In this document: one piece after another, positions 23,771 to 32,428 of the stretch | Numbering within the stretch: the first letter of the stretch is position 1 | Layout: every line of letters starts with the position of its first letter | From: Bacteroidota bacterium | GTDB lineage: Bacteria > Bacteroidota > Bacteroidia > Chitinophagales > Chitinophagaceae | DNA length: 35,491 nt | Reading direction: 5' to 3' | NCBI GenBank assembly: GCA_947476825.1 | Contig: CANJRV010000024.1 | Span: 1-35,491, forward strand | The notes under the pieces: generated by a model | What the model saw: only the letters and a program-made list of their open reading frames with translations | What the model was told of the DNA's origin: nothing | Databases searched by the model: none | Program-made: the position numbers and the translations under genes

Positions 23771-25609
23771 ATGTGTGGAATAGTTGCTTATATAGGACCG
23801 CAAGAGGCTTATCCTATAATCATTAAAGGTCTTAAAAGATTGGAATACAGAGGTTATGACAGTGCTGGAATTGCCTTATTAAATGAATCCTTATCTATAT
23901 TAAAAAAGGAAGGCAAAGTACTCGACTTAGAAGTTTTTACAAAAGGGAAATCGACTGTCGGCAATATTGGAATTGGGCATACACGTTGGGCAACACATGG
24001 TGTTCCTTGTGATCGAAATGCGCATCCACATCAATCTAATTCTGGCAATCTTGCGATAATTCATAATGGTATCATTGAAAATTATGCTTCCTTACAAGCT
24101 GAATTAATTCAACGTGGATATACCTTTGAAAGTGATACGGATACAGAAGTATTATTGAACCTAATTGAAGACATTCAAAAAGAAGAAAAGGTAAGTATTG
24201 AAGAAGCATTACGTATTTCTCTCAATCAAGTGATTGGTGCGTATGCAATTGTCATATTAGATAAAAGAGAACCTAATAAATTGGTTGCGGCACGTAAAGG
24301 AAGCCCATTGGTTATTGGCATTGGCAAAGATGAATATTTTGTTGCATCTGATGCTTCACCAATCATAGAACATACAAAAAAAGTTGTTTATTTAAATGAT
24401 GAGGAAATTGCAGTTCTTCACCGAGGTGGTTCTTTAGAAATCAAAACATTAGGCAATGTTAAGAAATCACCATACATCCATAAACTTGAAATGCAGCTAG
24501 AAACAATTGAGAAAGGCGGCTACGAACATTTCATGTTGAAAGAAATTTATGAGCAACCACAAGTTATTTTAGATTGTATGCGTGGTCGGATGAATGCGGA
24601 ACAAGGATGGATACGATTAGGCGGTATTAATGAATTTTCAACTAGAATAAATAATGCCAAACGTATTATTATAACAGCTTGTGGCACTTCTTGGCATAGT
24701 GGTCTAATCGCCGAATATTTGATCGAAGAACTAGCTCGTGTACCTGTTGAAGTAGAATATGCATCAGAATTTAGATATCGTAATCCAATCATATCAGAGA
24801 AGGATGTGGTGATTGCCATTTCACAATCTGGTGAGACAGCCGACACGCTTTCTGCGATTCAAATAGCAAAGGAAAAACAAGCATTAATTTATGGCATTTG
24901 CAATGTGATTGGTTCTTCTATTGCCAGAGCATCTCATGCAGGTTCATATACACATGCAGGTCCTGAAATCGGCGTTGCATCTACAAAAGCTTTTAGCGTA
25001 CAAGTTACCATACTTACTTTATTGGCCTTACAATTGGCACAAAGTAAAGGCACCATTTCGCAATCTCGCCTTCGACAAATTTTGTATGAAATGGAAACTA
25101 TTCCAAACAAAGTGAAAGAGGCTTTAAAAACAAATGACAAAGTAAAAGAGTTGGCAGCTAAATATAAAGATGCACAAAACTTTCTATACTTAGGTCGTGG
25201 GCTTTGCTTTCCAATTGCTTTAGAAGGTGCATTAAAATTAAAAGAGATTTCCTATATACATGCTGAAGGTTATCCTGCTGCAGAAATGAAGCATGGTCCT
25301 ATTGCGTTAATAGATGAAAACATGCCCGTGTTATTTATTGCGACCAATAAGAGTGCGCACGAAAAAATAGTTTCTAATATCCAAGAAGTTAAAGCAAGAA
25401 AAGGAAAAGTAATTGCCATCATCAACGAAGGAGATTCCATTATCAGCGATTTAGCAGATGACTATATTGAGATTCCAGAAACAGATGAATTATTATCTCC
25501 ACTTGTGTCTATAGTACCATTGCAATTATTAGCGTATCACATTGCGCTAATGCGTGGATGTAATGTAGATCAACCTAGGAACTTGGCAAAAAGTGTAACG
25601 GTGGAATAG
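23771..25609 (+). CDS. glmS: GlmS, glutamine-fructose-6-phosphate aminotransferase
   Basis: Makes glucosamine-6-phosphate from fructose-6-phosphate and glutamine, the entry to peptidoglycan and LPS amino sugars. 612 aa, full length. Cys2 of MCGIVAYIG is the glutaminase nucleophile; further N-terminal amidotransferase motifs are GIGHTRWATHG and HNGIIENY. Two SIS isomerase domains follow, with ACGTSWHSG, SQSGETADTL and GRGLCFPIALEGALKLKEISYIHAE, and the C-terminal DQPRNLAKSVTVE is diagnostic. Last gene of the GT5-like/DUF4270/glmS operon and convergent with the acetyltransferase gene. No glmS ribozyme or clear terminator is seen. Confidence 0.98.
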   Translation: MCGIVAYIGPQEAYPIIIKGLKRLEYRGYDSAGIALLNESLSILKKEGKVLDLEVFTKGKSTVGNIGIGHTRWATHGVPCDRNAHPHQSNSGNLAIIHNGIIENYASLQAELIQRGYTFESDTDTEVLLNLIEDIQKEEKVSIEEALRISLNQVIGAYAIVILDKREPNKLVAARKGSPLVIGIGKDEYFVASDASPIIEHTKKVVYLNDEEIAVLHRGGSLEIKTLGNVKKSPYIHKLEMQLETIEKGGYEHFMLKEIYEQPQVILDCMRGRMNAEQGWIRLGGINEFSTRINNAKRIIITACGTSWHSGLIAEYLIEELARVPVEVEYASEFRYRNPIISEKDVVIAISQSGETADTLSAIQIAKEKQALIYGICNVIGSSIARASHAGSYTHAGPEIGVASTKAFSVQVTILTLLALQLAQSKGTISQSRLRQILYEMETIPNKVKEALKTNDKVKELAAKYKDAQNFLYLGRGLCFPIALEGALKLKEISYIHAEGYPAAEMKHGPIALIDENMPVLFIATNKSAHEKIVSNIQEVKARKGKVIAIINEGDSIISDLADDYIEIPETDELLSPLVSIVPLQLLAYHIALMRGCNVDQPRNLAKSVTVE

Positions 25610-25657
25610 TAACCACTCGTTATATTTTTCTATAATAATTTACGTTGAAGCAAACTG

Positions 25658-26269
25658 CTAATGTATTTGTAATTTCTCTTGTAATTTTTGCTTAGCAGAT
25701 GTTTCCCACTCCTGTCGCAAAATACTCAGAACCATACTGCTTCTCCTTTTTCCATCCGATTTGATACCATGTGATCGAAGAATTCCTTCTTCAACACAAC
25801 CAATACTTTTCATCGCCGCGATACTTCTTTCATTCTGATGATCAGCCCTAAATTCAACACGCTCCATACCCATTTGTTCAAAAACAAATTGCAATAGGAG
25901 CAGCTTACAATGTTTATTTAATCCAGTTCCTCTAAAGGCTTTCCCATACCAAGTATAACCCAATTGAAGTGTTTTATTATTCAATTGTATATCATAAAAT
26001 CTTGTACTCCCAGCATATTTTTGTTGCAATTTATCAAACACAATAAATGGATATTCCATTAATGTATTTCTTGCATTAATGGCAGATTCAATATAATTTT
26101 TCATGCCTTCTTCACCTATTGGTTGAATGAAGGAATAGGTCCATGTTTCAGGTTCTTGCAACGCGAATCCAACCAGATATTCATAATCACTTAGCGCTAA
26201 AGGTCTAAGCTTTACATTCTCATTTTCTAAAATATAGTCTTGCAAAAAATCAAATTTCGGCATATCCAT
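25658..26269 (-). CDS. GNAT-family N-acetyltransferase (RimJ/RimL-like)
   Basis: 203 aa from the ATG that overlaps the rocD stop (TAATG at 26267-26271), implying translational coupling; a frame-compatible ATG at 26311 lies inside rocD and is less likely. The GNAT fold of the RimJ/RimL type is seen in LRPLALSDYEYLVGFA, STRFYDIQLNNKTLQLGYTWYGKAFRGTGLNKHCKLLLLQF (acetyl-CoA binding region, here GTGLN) and RVEFRADHQNERSIAAMKSIGCVEEGILR. It probably transfers acetyl from acetyl-CoA to an amine or protein N-terminus; the substrate cannot be told. Coupling to rocD hints at an amino-acid-related role but does not show it. Confidence 0.88.
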   Translation of the reverse strand: MDMPKFDFLQDYILENENVKLRPLALSDYEYLVGFALQEPETWTYSFIQPIGEEGMKNYIESAINARNTLMEYPFIVFDKLQQKYAGSTRFYDIQLNNKTLQLGYTWYGKAFRGTGLNKHCKLLLLQFVFEQMGMERVEFRADHQNERSIAAMKSIGCVEEGILRSHGIKSDGKRRSSMVLSILRQEWETSAKQKLQEKLQIH

Positions 26270-27498
26270 TAGTCCAAAATGGCTAGACTTTTCGCAATGA
26301 TTTCTATACAAATATCCATTTCATTTTTAGTAATTAATAAGGGTGGAGCAAAACGAATTTTGTCACCATGTGTTGGTTTGGCTAGCAATCCATTTTTCAT
26401 CATCTCAAGGCATAAGGTCCAAGCAGCATCTTTATGACTATGCTTGATAACAATTGCATTGAATAATCCTTTTCCACGTATCAATGAAATGTAAGAACTT
26501 TGCAAAGCTGCCAATTTAGTTCGAAAATAATTGCCTAATTCATCCGAATTTTCAGCCATATTTTCATCTACTAAAACTTGCAAAGCAACCATTGCCACTT
26601 TACATGCTAATGGATTTCCACCATACGTAGAACCGTGTTCACCTGGTTTAATAGTCAACATAATTTCATCGTTACACAAAACTGCACTTACTGGTAGCGT
26701 ACCGCCGCTTAAGGCTTTTCCTAGAATAAGTATATCTGGCTTTACGGATTCATAATCACAAGCCAACATCTTTCCAGTTCGCGCCAATCCTGTTTGAATT
26801 TCATCTGCAATAAATAATACATTCGCTGCTTTGCACATCGCATAACAGCTACTTAAATAACCAGCATCAGGTACTACAACGCCTGCCTCTCCTTGAATAG
26901 GTTCAACTAAAAATCCACATACATTTTTATCTTTTAGTGCACCTGCTAATTCATTCAAATTATTGTATTCGATAGAAATATAACCAGGTACAAAAGGTCC
27001 GAAATCTTTCTTGGAATCTGGATCTGAACTAAAGGAAATAACATTGATAGTACGACCATGAAAATTACCCTCACATACTATAATTACTGCTTTATTTTCT
27101 TCAATTCCTTTATATGCATAACCCCATTTACGCGCCAACTTAATGGCAGTCTCAACGCCTTCAACACCTGTATTCATTGGCAACACTTTATCATAACCAA
27201 AAAATGAAGTGATAAATTGTGCATATTCACCCAGCAATTCGCTATGAAAAGCACGTGAAGTCAAGGTTAATTTTTGTGCTTGGTCTACTAAAGTTTGTAT
27301 AATTCTAGGGTGACAATGCCCTTGGTTTATTGCAGAATATCCACTTAAGAAATCGAAATATTTTTTTCCTTCCACATCCCAAACATAAATACCTTTCCCT
27401 TTATCTAAAACTACTGGCAAAGGATGATAATTGTGTGCATTGTATTTTTCTTCCCGCTCAATACATTGACTACTTCGAGATTGTAATAAAGTTTCCAT
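26269..27498 (-). CDS. rocD: RocD, ornithine-oxo-acid aminotransferase
   Basis: A PLP enzyme turning ornithine and 2-oxoglutarate into glutamate semialdehyde and glutamate (arginine/proline metabolism). About 409 aa from ATG 27498. Conserved parts: [33 protein letters not shown] in the N-terminal domain, [52 protein letters not shown] and the Schiff-base lysine in ILGKALSGG. The ATG at 27525 would add nine residues without clear homology. It follows bshC on the same strand after an 84-bp gap and overlaps the acetyltransferase start. General class III aminotransferases look alike, but the N-terminus is strongly ornithine-type. Confidence 0.93.
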   Translation of the reverse strand: METLLQSRSSQCIEREEKYNAHNYHPLPVVLDKGKGIYVWDVEGKKYFDFLSGYSAINQGHCHPRIIQTLVDQAQKLTLTSRAFHSELLGEYAQFITSFFGYDKVLPMNTGVEGVETAIKLARKWGYAYKGIEENKAVIIVCEGNFHGRTINVISFSSDPDSKKDFGPFVPGYISIEYNNLNELAGALKDKNVCGFLVEPIQGEAGVVVPDAGYLSSCYAMCKAANVLFIADEIQTGLARTGKMLACDYESVKPDILILGKALSGGTLPVSAVLCNDEIMLTIKPGEHGSTYGGNPLACKVAMVALQVLVDENMAENSDELGNYFRTKLAALQSSYISLIRGKGLFNAIVIKHSHKDAAWTLCLEMMKNGLLAKPTHGDKIRFAPPLLITKNEMDICIEIIAKSLAILD

Positions 27499-27582
27499 TC
27501 GGCAAAATAAAGCAAAAGAATGCAATGTTTCGTTTATTTATAACAGGTATCTTTTTCTAACGCCTTATAAGAAATTATTTCT

Positions 27583-29193
27583 TCAACAATCATTCATTTC
27601 ATGCGCTTGCAGAATAATAAAATCATTTTTCAGTCCATCTTGGTATTGATACAAAATGCTAAACATTTCTCGTCCATACTGTTTATATAATGTCAAAAAA
27701 TTATCATGCCTTTCTTGTAAAGTATGATTAGGAAATAAACTCGTCTTTAACTTATGTATGTTCGTGTAAATCTGTTCATCTTTCTTTTTTATTTGCGTCA
27801 CAAATTTTTCATGAATTCTCTTTTGAATTTTTTCTGCTTTCGCATGATGAGCAAGCATACTCACTTCTAAGGGCTTATTTACTTCTTTGCTTAATAAATT
27901 AATCTCCTGATAGTATGAATTTATTGTATTTTGTAATTTATCTAATTCCTGCATTGTATCTGATTTTGCAACAAATTGTTGATATAATGCTTCAATATCT
28001 TTAAATAAATCTGCATGGCTCAATGACAACAAATTCATTCTTTGTTGTTCCTTTTCGCCAATCCAAAGTATAGAATTTCTTAATTGCAAAATAGGGTAAA
28101 CAATATGATGGTATGCAAATAAAGATTTCAATTCCATCCAATAGGCAATCTCTGCGCCGCCACCAATGAATGCTATATTGGGCAATATATTTTCTTGGTA
28201 CAATGGTCGTAAAATCACATTCGGCGAAAATCTTTCAGGGTATTGATGAAGCTCATAAAGCAACGCTGTTTTATCAAAAGAAATGGCGGTATTATTTACT
28301 GTCCATTGCTCCCCTAGTCGCTCTATCCTTTCTCGAATATTGTCTTTTAAGTAGAATAAATTTAATTCCCTAGGTGAAGCTTGTGCTGTGTAATTTACCT
28401 GCAGTTGCTCTATCGTTTTTGCAACAACCAAATGAGAACTTTGTTGTATTAATTCATCTTCCATTACAGGAATGAAAGTCCTTTTGAATTCAGTATCATC
28501 GCCATCAACAACCAATAAGCCATACTTACCAAATAAATGATGGACAAGTATTCGCGTAGCTTCGGCAATCGTATTGGTCGAATGATAGACTTCTTGTAAT
28601 ACATCAAACAAATATTTTTCATCTTCCTTTTGGAGGTTCAATGTAAGACAAACTTCTTGTAAGATAGGTTCTAAATCTTTAGTAGACATTCGCCCGCAAG
28701 CCCCTGTCTGTGGCGTATCCCATTGGAATTCTTTTTGATTATAGTGAAATGCGCCAATTTCCTGCAAATCATCATCTTCACTTCCCATATAAAAAACAGG
28801 CACGAATTGAGAATCCTTGAATTGCATTTTGCATTGTTCTGCCAATTTAATGGTATGCATTATTTTATATATAAAATATAAATGACCTGTAAAAATAACT
28901 GGCTGATGCGCAGTACAAATCGTGAATGTATTTTGCTTCTGCAATAATCCAAATGCATTTTCTTCTTCTTCTGTGATGTTTATTTTTGCATATTGCTTTC
29001 GCAAAACACGGACTAATAAATCTCTTTGTTCGGGATGAAAAATTTTATGACTTAACTGCTTCTGCAATGTTTCGACCGATGGAAATGCTTCTATAAAAGG
29101 AAGCAATTTTTCATTTTCATCAACATAGTCCATCACTAATTTTGAAAATGAATTTGTTTGCGAAATGGGGATTGTGTGTTTTTCGAATTTCAT
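27583..29193 (-). CDS. bshC: BshC, bacillithiol biosynthesis cysteine-adding enzyme
   Basis: The last enzyme of bacillithiol synthesis, joining cysteine to glucosaminyl-malate. About 536 aa from ATG 29193 (MKFEKHTIPISQTNSFSKL), which begins just after the ABC ATPase stop; ATG 29211 would overlap that gene. Family blocks: FHPEQRDLLVRVLRKQYAK, TICTAHQPVIFTGHLYFIYK, VPVFYMGSEDDDLQEIG, the nucleotide-fold segment GLLVVDGDD, and PNIAFIGGGAEIAYWMELK, followed by a long C-terminal coiled coil (about 380-480). bshA and bshB are not in the window. It shows that the organism uses bacillithiol as its small thiol, usual in Bacteroidota. Confidence 0.93.
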   Translation of the reverse strand: MKFEKHTIPISQTNSFSKLVMDYVDENEKLLPFIEAFPSVETLQKQLSHKIFHPEQRDLLVRVLRKQYAKINITEEEENAFGLLQKQNTFTICTAHQPVIFTGHLYFIYKIMHTIKLAEQCKMQFKDSQFVPVFYMGSEDDDLQEIGAFHYNQKEFQWDTPQTGACGRMSTKDLEPILQEVCLTLNLQKEDEKYLFDVLQEVYHSTNTIAEATRILVHHLFGKYGLLVVDGDDTEFKRTFIPVMEDELIQQSSHLVVAKTIEQLQVNYTAQASPRELNLFYLKDNIRERIERLGEQWTVNNTAISFDKTALLYELHQYPERFSPNVILRPLYQENILPNIAFIGGGAEIAYWMELKSLFAYHHIVYPILQLRNSILWIGEKEQQRMNLLSLSHADLFKDIEALYQQFVAKSDTMQELDKLQNTINSYYQEINLLSKEVNKPLEVSMLAHHAKAEKIQKRIHEKFVTQIKKKDEQIYTNIHKLKTSLFPNHTLQERHDNFLTLYKQYGREMFSILYQYQDGLKNDFIILQAHEMNDC

Positions 29194-29194
29194 T

Positions 29195-29845
29195 TTATAC
29201 CGTTTTTCCATCCACCATTTTAAAAGTTCTATCTGTTAGTTTAGCCAATTCATCATTATGTGTTACCATCACAAAGGTTTGTTTCATTTCATCACGAAGC
29301 AAACGTATTAAATTAAAAATAGCCATCGAATTTTCACTATCCAAATTACCAGTTGGTTCGTCGGCTAAAACTATACTCGGTTTATTCATCAATGCTCTTG
29401 CAATAGCAACCCTTTGTTGTTCTCCTCCCGAAAGTTCATTTGGCTTGTGATGTATTCTGTCTTTCAATTGCAATAGATCTAATAATTCCGAAGCTCTCAG
29501 CATGGCATTTTTTTTTGAAATCCCAGCAATCCAACCCGGCATGCAAACATTTTCTACCGCAGAGAATTCCGGAAGCAAATGATGAAACTGAAATACAAAT
29601 CCAATTCTTTGATTTCTGAAGTGGGCTAATTTTTTATTACTCATTGCGAATACATCTATACCATCGATAAAAAGTTGTCCAGAATCTGGTTTGTCTAAGG
29701 TTCCCATAATATGTAGCAATGTACTTTTGCCGGCACCTGAAGAACCAATGATACTAACGATTTCAGACTCTTGCACGGTTATATTTACCCCCTTTAAAAT
29801 GGCAAGATTTCCGTAATTTTTTATTATGTTTTTTGTAGATAACAT
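29195..29845 (-). CDS. LolD-like ABC transporter ATP-binding protein
   Basis: About 216 aa from ATG 29845 (MLSTKNIIKNYGNLAIL), chosen because a promoter -7 box ends 4 nt upstream. Walker A GSSGAGKSTLLH, Q-loop FQFHHLLPEFSAVENV, signature LSGGEQQRVAIARAL, Walker B IVLADEPTGNLD and the switch His in MVTHNDEL are all intact. It belongs to the MacB/LolD/FtsE class, which pairs with FtsX-fold permeases, either for lipoprotein release from the inner membrane or for efflux. No permease gene is beside it; its partner must be elsewhere. It is followed 1 nt after its stop by the bshC ATG, so the two are coupled. Confidence 0.9.
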   Translation of the reverse strand: MLSTKNIIKNYGNLAILKGVNITVQESEIVSIIGSSGAGKSTLLHIMGTLDKPDSGQLFIDGIDVFAMSNKKLAHFRNQRIGFVFQFHHLLPEFSAVENVCMPGWIAGISKKNAMLRASELLDLLQLKDRIHHKPNELSGGEQQRVAIARALMNKPSIVLADEPTGNLDSENSMAIFNLIRLLRDEMKQTFVMVTHNDELAKLTDRTFKMVDGKTV

Positions 29846-29849
29846 AATG

Positions 29850-29857
29850 CAAACATA
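29850..29857 (-). promoter_or_regulatory. Candidate -7 box of the lolD-like gene
   Basis: The minus strand reads TATGTTTG, ending 4 nt before ATG 29845. It fits TAnnTTTG; no clear -33 TTTG at 19-21 nt. It suggests a leaderless transcript and supports the shorter start. Confidence 0.4.
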
Positions 29858-29861
29858 AAGA

Positions 29862-29892
29862 TTTGGTGGATATAAATTATATGTTACATTTG
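29862..29892 (+). promoter_or_regulatory. Bacteroidota-type promoter of the DUF2795 gene
   Basis: TTTG (29862-29865 carries ATTTG at 29861) and TACATTTG (29885-29892) are separated by 19 nt, a full match to TTTG-N19-TAnnTTTG. ATG 29925 is 32 nt downstream. It overlaps the divergent promoter region of the lolD-like gene. Confidence 0.7.
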
Positions 29893-29924
29893 CGGCAAAT
29901 AACAAATCATAAAAACAAAATTAT

Positions 29925-30146
29925 ATGTTCTGGAGTTTAGAATTAGCCTCACATCTTGAAGAAGCCCCATGGCCAGCCACCAAAGATGAATTAATAGATT
30001 ACGCCATTCGTTCAGGCGCGCCTTTGGAAGTCATCGAGAACATTCAAGAACTAGATGATGAAGTAGAATCTTATGAAGGTATTGAGGACATTTGGCCTGA
30101 TTACCCTACACAAGAAGATTTCTTTTTTAACGAAGACGAATATTAA
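29925..30146 (+). CDS. Small acidic DUF2795 protein
   Basis: 73 aa, strongly acidic, cytosolic. The sequence MFWSLELASHLEEAPWPATK, then LIDYAIRSGAPLEVIENIQEL and a tail ending in PDYPTQEDFFFNEDEY, matches the short DUF2795 proteins of Bacteroidota, which as I remember are nearly invariant across the phylum. Function unknown; strong conservation and its own good promoter point to a core role. It has a clear intrinsic terminator right after the stop (30151-30175). It is divergent from the lolD-like gene and convergent with coaE. Confidence 0.9.
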   Translation: MFWSLELASHLEEAPWPATKDELIDYAIRSGAPLEVIENIQELDDEVESYEGIEDIWPDYPTQEDFFFNEDEY

Positions 30147-30150
30147 AAAT

Positions 30151-30175
30151 TAAGTGCTGGAAGGCACTTTTTTTT
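30151..30175 (+). terminator. Intrinsic terminator of the DUF2795 gene
   Basis: AAGTGC (30152-30157), loop TGGAAG, GCACTT (30164-30169) and a run of T to 30175. It lies 5 nt after the stop codon. Confidence 0.85.
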
Positions 30176-30208
30176 ATTTCGTGAATTGCAGAATTGTAAA
30201 TTCTTACA

Positions 30209-30292
30209 ACTTATGCATTACCACTTATGACTTATGCATTACCACTTATGACTTATGCATTACCACTTATGACTTATGCATTACCACTTATG
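30209..30292. repeat. Four 21-bp tandem copies of the coaE 3' end
   Basis: Four exact 21-bp units (30209-30229, 30230-30250, 30251-30271, 30272-30292). On the minus strand each reads CATAAGTGGTAATGCATAAG-like sequence, encoding VISGNA-stop, i.e. the last six codons and stop of coaE. The rightmost unit is the true gene end (stop 30274-30276); the other three follow it in the same frame, each with its own TAA. There are no spacers, so this is not a CRISPR array. Confidence 0.92.
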
Positions 30293-30858
30293 ACTTTCAT
30301 AAGTTGCTCAACTTGCTCTATCAACAAATGGTCATCATCATTGATGATTTCATATTTACAAAATGGTCGTTTTTCTTCGTCTGTCATTTGGCGTCGCATA
30401 CGAAGTTCGATTTGTTCTTCTGTCAATTGATCGCGTTGCATAATTCTTTCCATTTTTTTTTGCAAAGGCGACACAACTAAAATGATGTCATCGAGTTGTT
30501 TATAGGAATTGGATTCTATGAGCAAAGCTGCTTCTTTCAACACAAAAGACGTGGTTTGTTGTATCATCCACACTTCACCAAGAGCCAATACTTTAGGATG
30601 TATGATGGCATTCAGTTGTTGCCGTTTTTGCTCATCTTGAAAAATTAAGGCAGCTAAAATACCTCTATCAAATTGTCCATTCCGATAGACGCCTTCCCCA
30701 AATATTCGAATCGTTTTTTCTTTTACTTCTTCGTCATCTGTATATAATTTCTTCGCGACATCATCGGCATAGAAAACAGGTATACCCAGCATTTCAAACA
30801 ATTTGCATACTGTCGATTTACCACTACCTATTCCTCCTGTAATTCCAATTTTACGCAT
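30274..30858 (-). CDS. coaE: CoaE, dephospho-CoA kinase
   Basis: Phosphorylates the 3'-hydroxyl of dephospho-CoA with ATP, the last step of coenzyme A synthesis; cytosolic. 194 aa, usual length. The P-loop GITGGIGSGKSTVCKLFEMLG starts the protein, followed by VFYADDVAKKLY (CoA-binding segment), RGILAALIFQDEQKRQQLNAIIHPKV and VVSPLQKKMERIMQRDQLTEEQIELRM, all typical of CoaE. The final residues (VISGNA) and stop belong to a four-unit 21-bp tandem array, so array changes would not alter the product. It is convergent with DUF2795 and divergent from kdsA. Confidence 0.95.
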   Translation of the reverse strand: MRKIGITGGIGSGKSTVCKLFEMLGIPVFYADDVAKKLYTDDEEVKEKTIRIFGEGVYRNGQFDRGILAALIFQDEQKRQQLNAIIHPKVLALGEVWMIQQTTSFVLKEAALLIESNSYKQLDDIILVVSPLQKKMERIMQRDQLTEEQIELRMRRQMTDEEKRPFCKYEIINDDDHLLIEQVEQLMKVISGNA

Positions 30859-30944
30859 GATGTAGATGAACTAAAAAAGAGTTAAGGGGCATTCTCATTT
30901 TTTAATTTATTCGGTGAAAATACAAAAGTGTATTAAATTGCGAC

Positions 30945-31760
30945 ATGGATTTTTTAAAAGAATTATTTAAGGAGAATTATTCCGAAAGCAACTTTTTTTT
31001 ATTGGCAGGACCTTGTGTGATTGAGTCAAAAGCAGTATTGCATGAAACAGCATCAGAGCTCGTATCTATTTGTCAAGAATTGAAAATTCCCTTGGTATTC
31101 AAATCTTCTTATACCAAAGCAAACAGAAGCAGCGTGCATTCATTCACTGGCATTGGAACAGATAAAGCATTAAGGCTTTTGGCAGACATCAAAGAAGAAT
31201 TCAATATCCCATTGGTCACAGATATTCATACCGAAGAAGATGCTATGATGGCTGCTGAATTTGTAGATGTATTACAAATCCCAGCCTTCTTGTGTAGACA
31301 AACTTCCTTATTAGTTGCCGCAGCAAAAACACAAAAAGTAGTCAATATCAAAAAAGGTCAATTCCTTTCTCCAGATGGAATGCAATTTGCCATGCAAAAA
31401 GTACAATCACAAAACAACGAAAAAGTGATGCTTACGGAACGAGGTACTACTTTTGGTTATCAAGATTTAATCGTAGACTATCGTGGTATTCCGATTATGA
31501 AAGCCTTTGGCAAACCAGTAATTATGGACTGCACCCATGCATTACAACAACCTAATCAATCTTCTGGCGTTACAGGTGGCAAACCTGAATTGATTGAAAC
31601 CATTGCGAAATGTGCCATCGCAGCAGGTGCGGATGGACTCTTTATTGAAACACATCCAGACCCTAAAAATGCCCTGAGTGATGGGGCCAATATGCTACCC
31701 CTGAAAGAACTCAAATCTTTATTACAAAAATTAATTCGTGTAAGAAACGCAGTTATTTAA
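30945..31760 (+). CDS. kdsA: KdsA, 3-deoxy-8-phosphooctulonate (KDO-8-P) synthase
   Basis: Condenses phosphoenolpyruvate and arabinose-5-phosphate to KDO-8-P for the lipopolysaccharide inner core. 271 aa. Motifs: LLAGPCVIES, FKSSYTKANRSSVHSFTG, VTDIHTEEDA, IPAFLCRQTSLL, NIKKGQFLSPDGM and MDCTHALQQPN. Cys24 in AGPC occupies the place that is Cys in metal-dependent and Asn in metal-independent KdsA, so this is probably the metal-dependent class. The next gene starts 3 nt after the stop (31764), so they form one transcript. It supports a Gram-negative outer membrane with KDO-containing LPS. Confidence 0.96.
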   Translation: MDFLKELFKENYSESNFFLLAGPCVIESKAVLHETASELVSICQELKIPLVFKSSYTKANRSSVHSFTGIGTDKALRLLADIKEEFNIPLVTDIHTEEDAMMAAEFVDVLQIPAFLCRQTSLLVAAAKTQKVVNIKKGQFLSPDGMQFAMQKVQSQNNEKVMLTERGTTFGYQDLIVDYRGIPIMKAFGKPVIMDCTHALQQPNQSSGVTGGKPELIETIAKCAIAAGADGLFIETHPDPKNALSDGANMLPLKELKSLLQKLIRVRNAVI

Positions 31761-31763
31761 TTC

Positions 31764-32378
31764 ATGGCATTCAAACAACACGAGATAGAAGCCATTGCCC
31801 ATTTCTTACCCGATGGCACGGCTGAAGACGTCATTGCGTATATGCATGAATATAAAATTCACCTCAAAGTACAACGGGATAGAAAATCGATACTTGGCAA
31901 TTACCGACCAGCACATCAACATCTGCCCCATCGAATTTCAATCAATGCAAGCTTAAATAAATATCATTTTTTAATCACCCTGATTCATGAACTTGCCCAC
32001 TTAATCAACCATCTCCAATACCAGAATAAGGTTGCTCCACATGGCGCAGAATGGAAATCTATTTTTGCTCAATTATTACAAAAATTTATTGCAAAAAAAG
32101 TGTTTCCAAGCGATATAGAAAATGCCTTGCACGAATCCATGAGAAGCTTAGCTGCCAGCACTTGTAGCGACCCGAAATTGTTTCGTGTACTGCATCAATA
32201 CGATACTTCAACACGAGGTATTATGATAGAACAATTGCAAATAGGTGATCTATTTCAAATAGAGAATGGCCGGGTTTTTAAACTATTACTCAAGCGACGT
32301 ACCCGCTATGAATGTGAAGAAATAAAGACGGGAAAGAAATATTTATTTCCAGGAATTTATGAAGTTTCTAAAGAATAG
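31764..32378 (+). CDS. SprT-like zinc metallopeptidase-domain protein
   Basis: 204 aa. The SprT-like core has IHELAHLINHLQY (zinc-binding HExxH, here HELAH) and a third ligand candidate in APHGAEWKSIFAQLL, with preceding NYRPAHQHLPHRISINASLNKYHFLITLIHE. No signal peptide, so cytosolic. The C-terminal part (about 140-204) has a small beta-rich region. The four-Cys zinc ribbon found in many SprT proteins is not seen. Eukaryotic relatives (SPRTN) cleave DNA-protein crosslinks; bacterial roles are unclear. It follows kdsA by 3 nt, which is probably only operon sharing. Confidence 0.85.
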   Translation: MAFKQHEIEAIAHFLPDGTAEDVIAYMHEYKIHLKVQRDRKSILGNYRPAHQHLPHRISINASLNKYHFLITLIHELAHLINHLQYQNKVAPHGAEWKSIFAQLLQKFIAKKVFPSDIENALHESMRSLAASTCSDPKLFRVLHQYDTSTRGIMIEQLQIGDLFQIENGRVFKLLLKRRTRYECEEIKTGKKYLFPGIYEVSKE

Positions 32379-32400
32379 TTAAAATTATAATCAATTATTA

Positions 32401-32408
32401 TATATTTG
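32401..32408 (+). promoter_or_regulatory. Candidate -7 box of the first outer-membrane barrel gene
   Basis: TATATTTG fits TAnnTTTG and lies 20 nt before ATG 32429. The -33 region is weak (GTTA near 32378-32381). Confidence 0.4.
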
Positions 32409-32428
32409 TAAGCACGAAAAATAAGTAA

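Noticed and set aside
25610-25657. Terminator between glmS and the acetyltransferase
   Set aside because: Only a 4-bp GTGG/CCAC stem around the glmS stop, too weak to call.
30209-30292. Regular repeats suggesting a CRISPR array
   Set aside because: Units are 21 bp, directly abutting and without spacers, and are derived from the coaE 3' end; no cas genes nearby.
30154-30480. Open frame on the plus strand with a repeated LCITTYD peptide
   Set aside because: It is produced by the tandem array and the antisense of coaE; it starts in a terminator and has no family resemblance.
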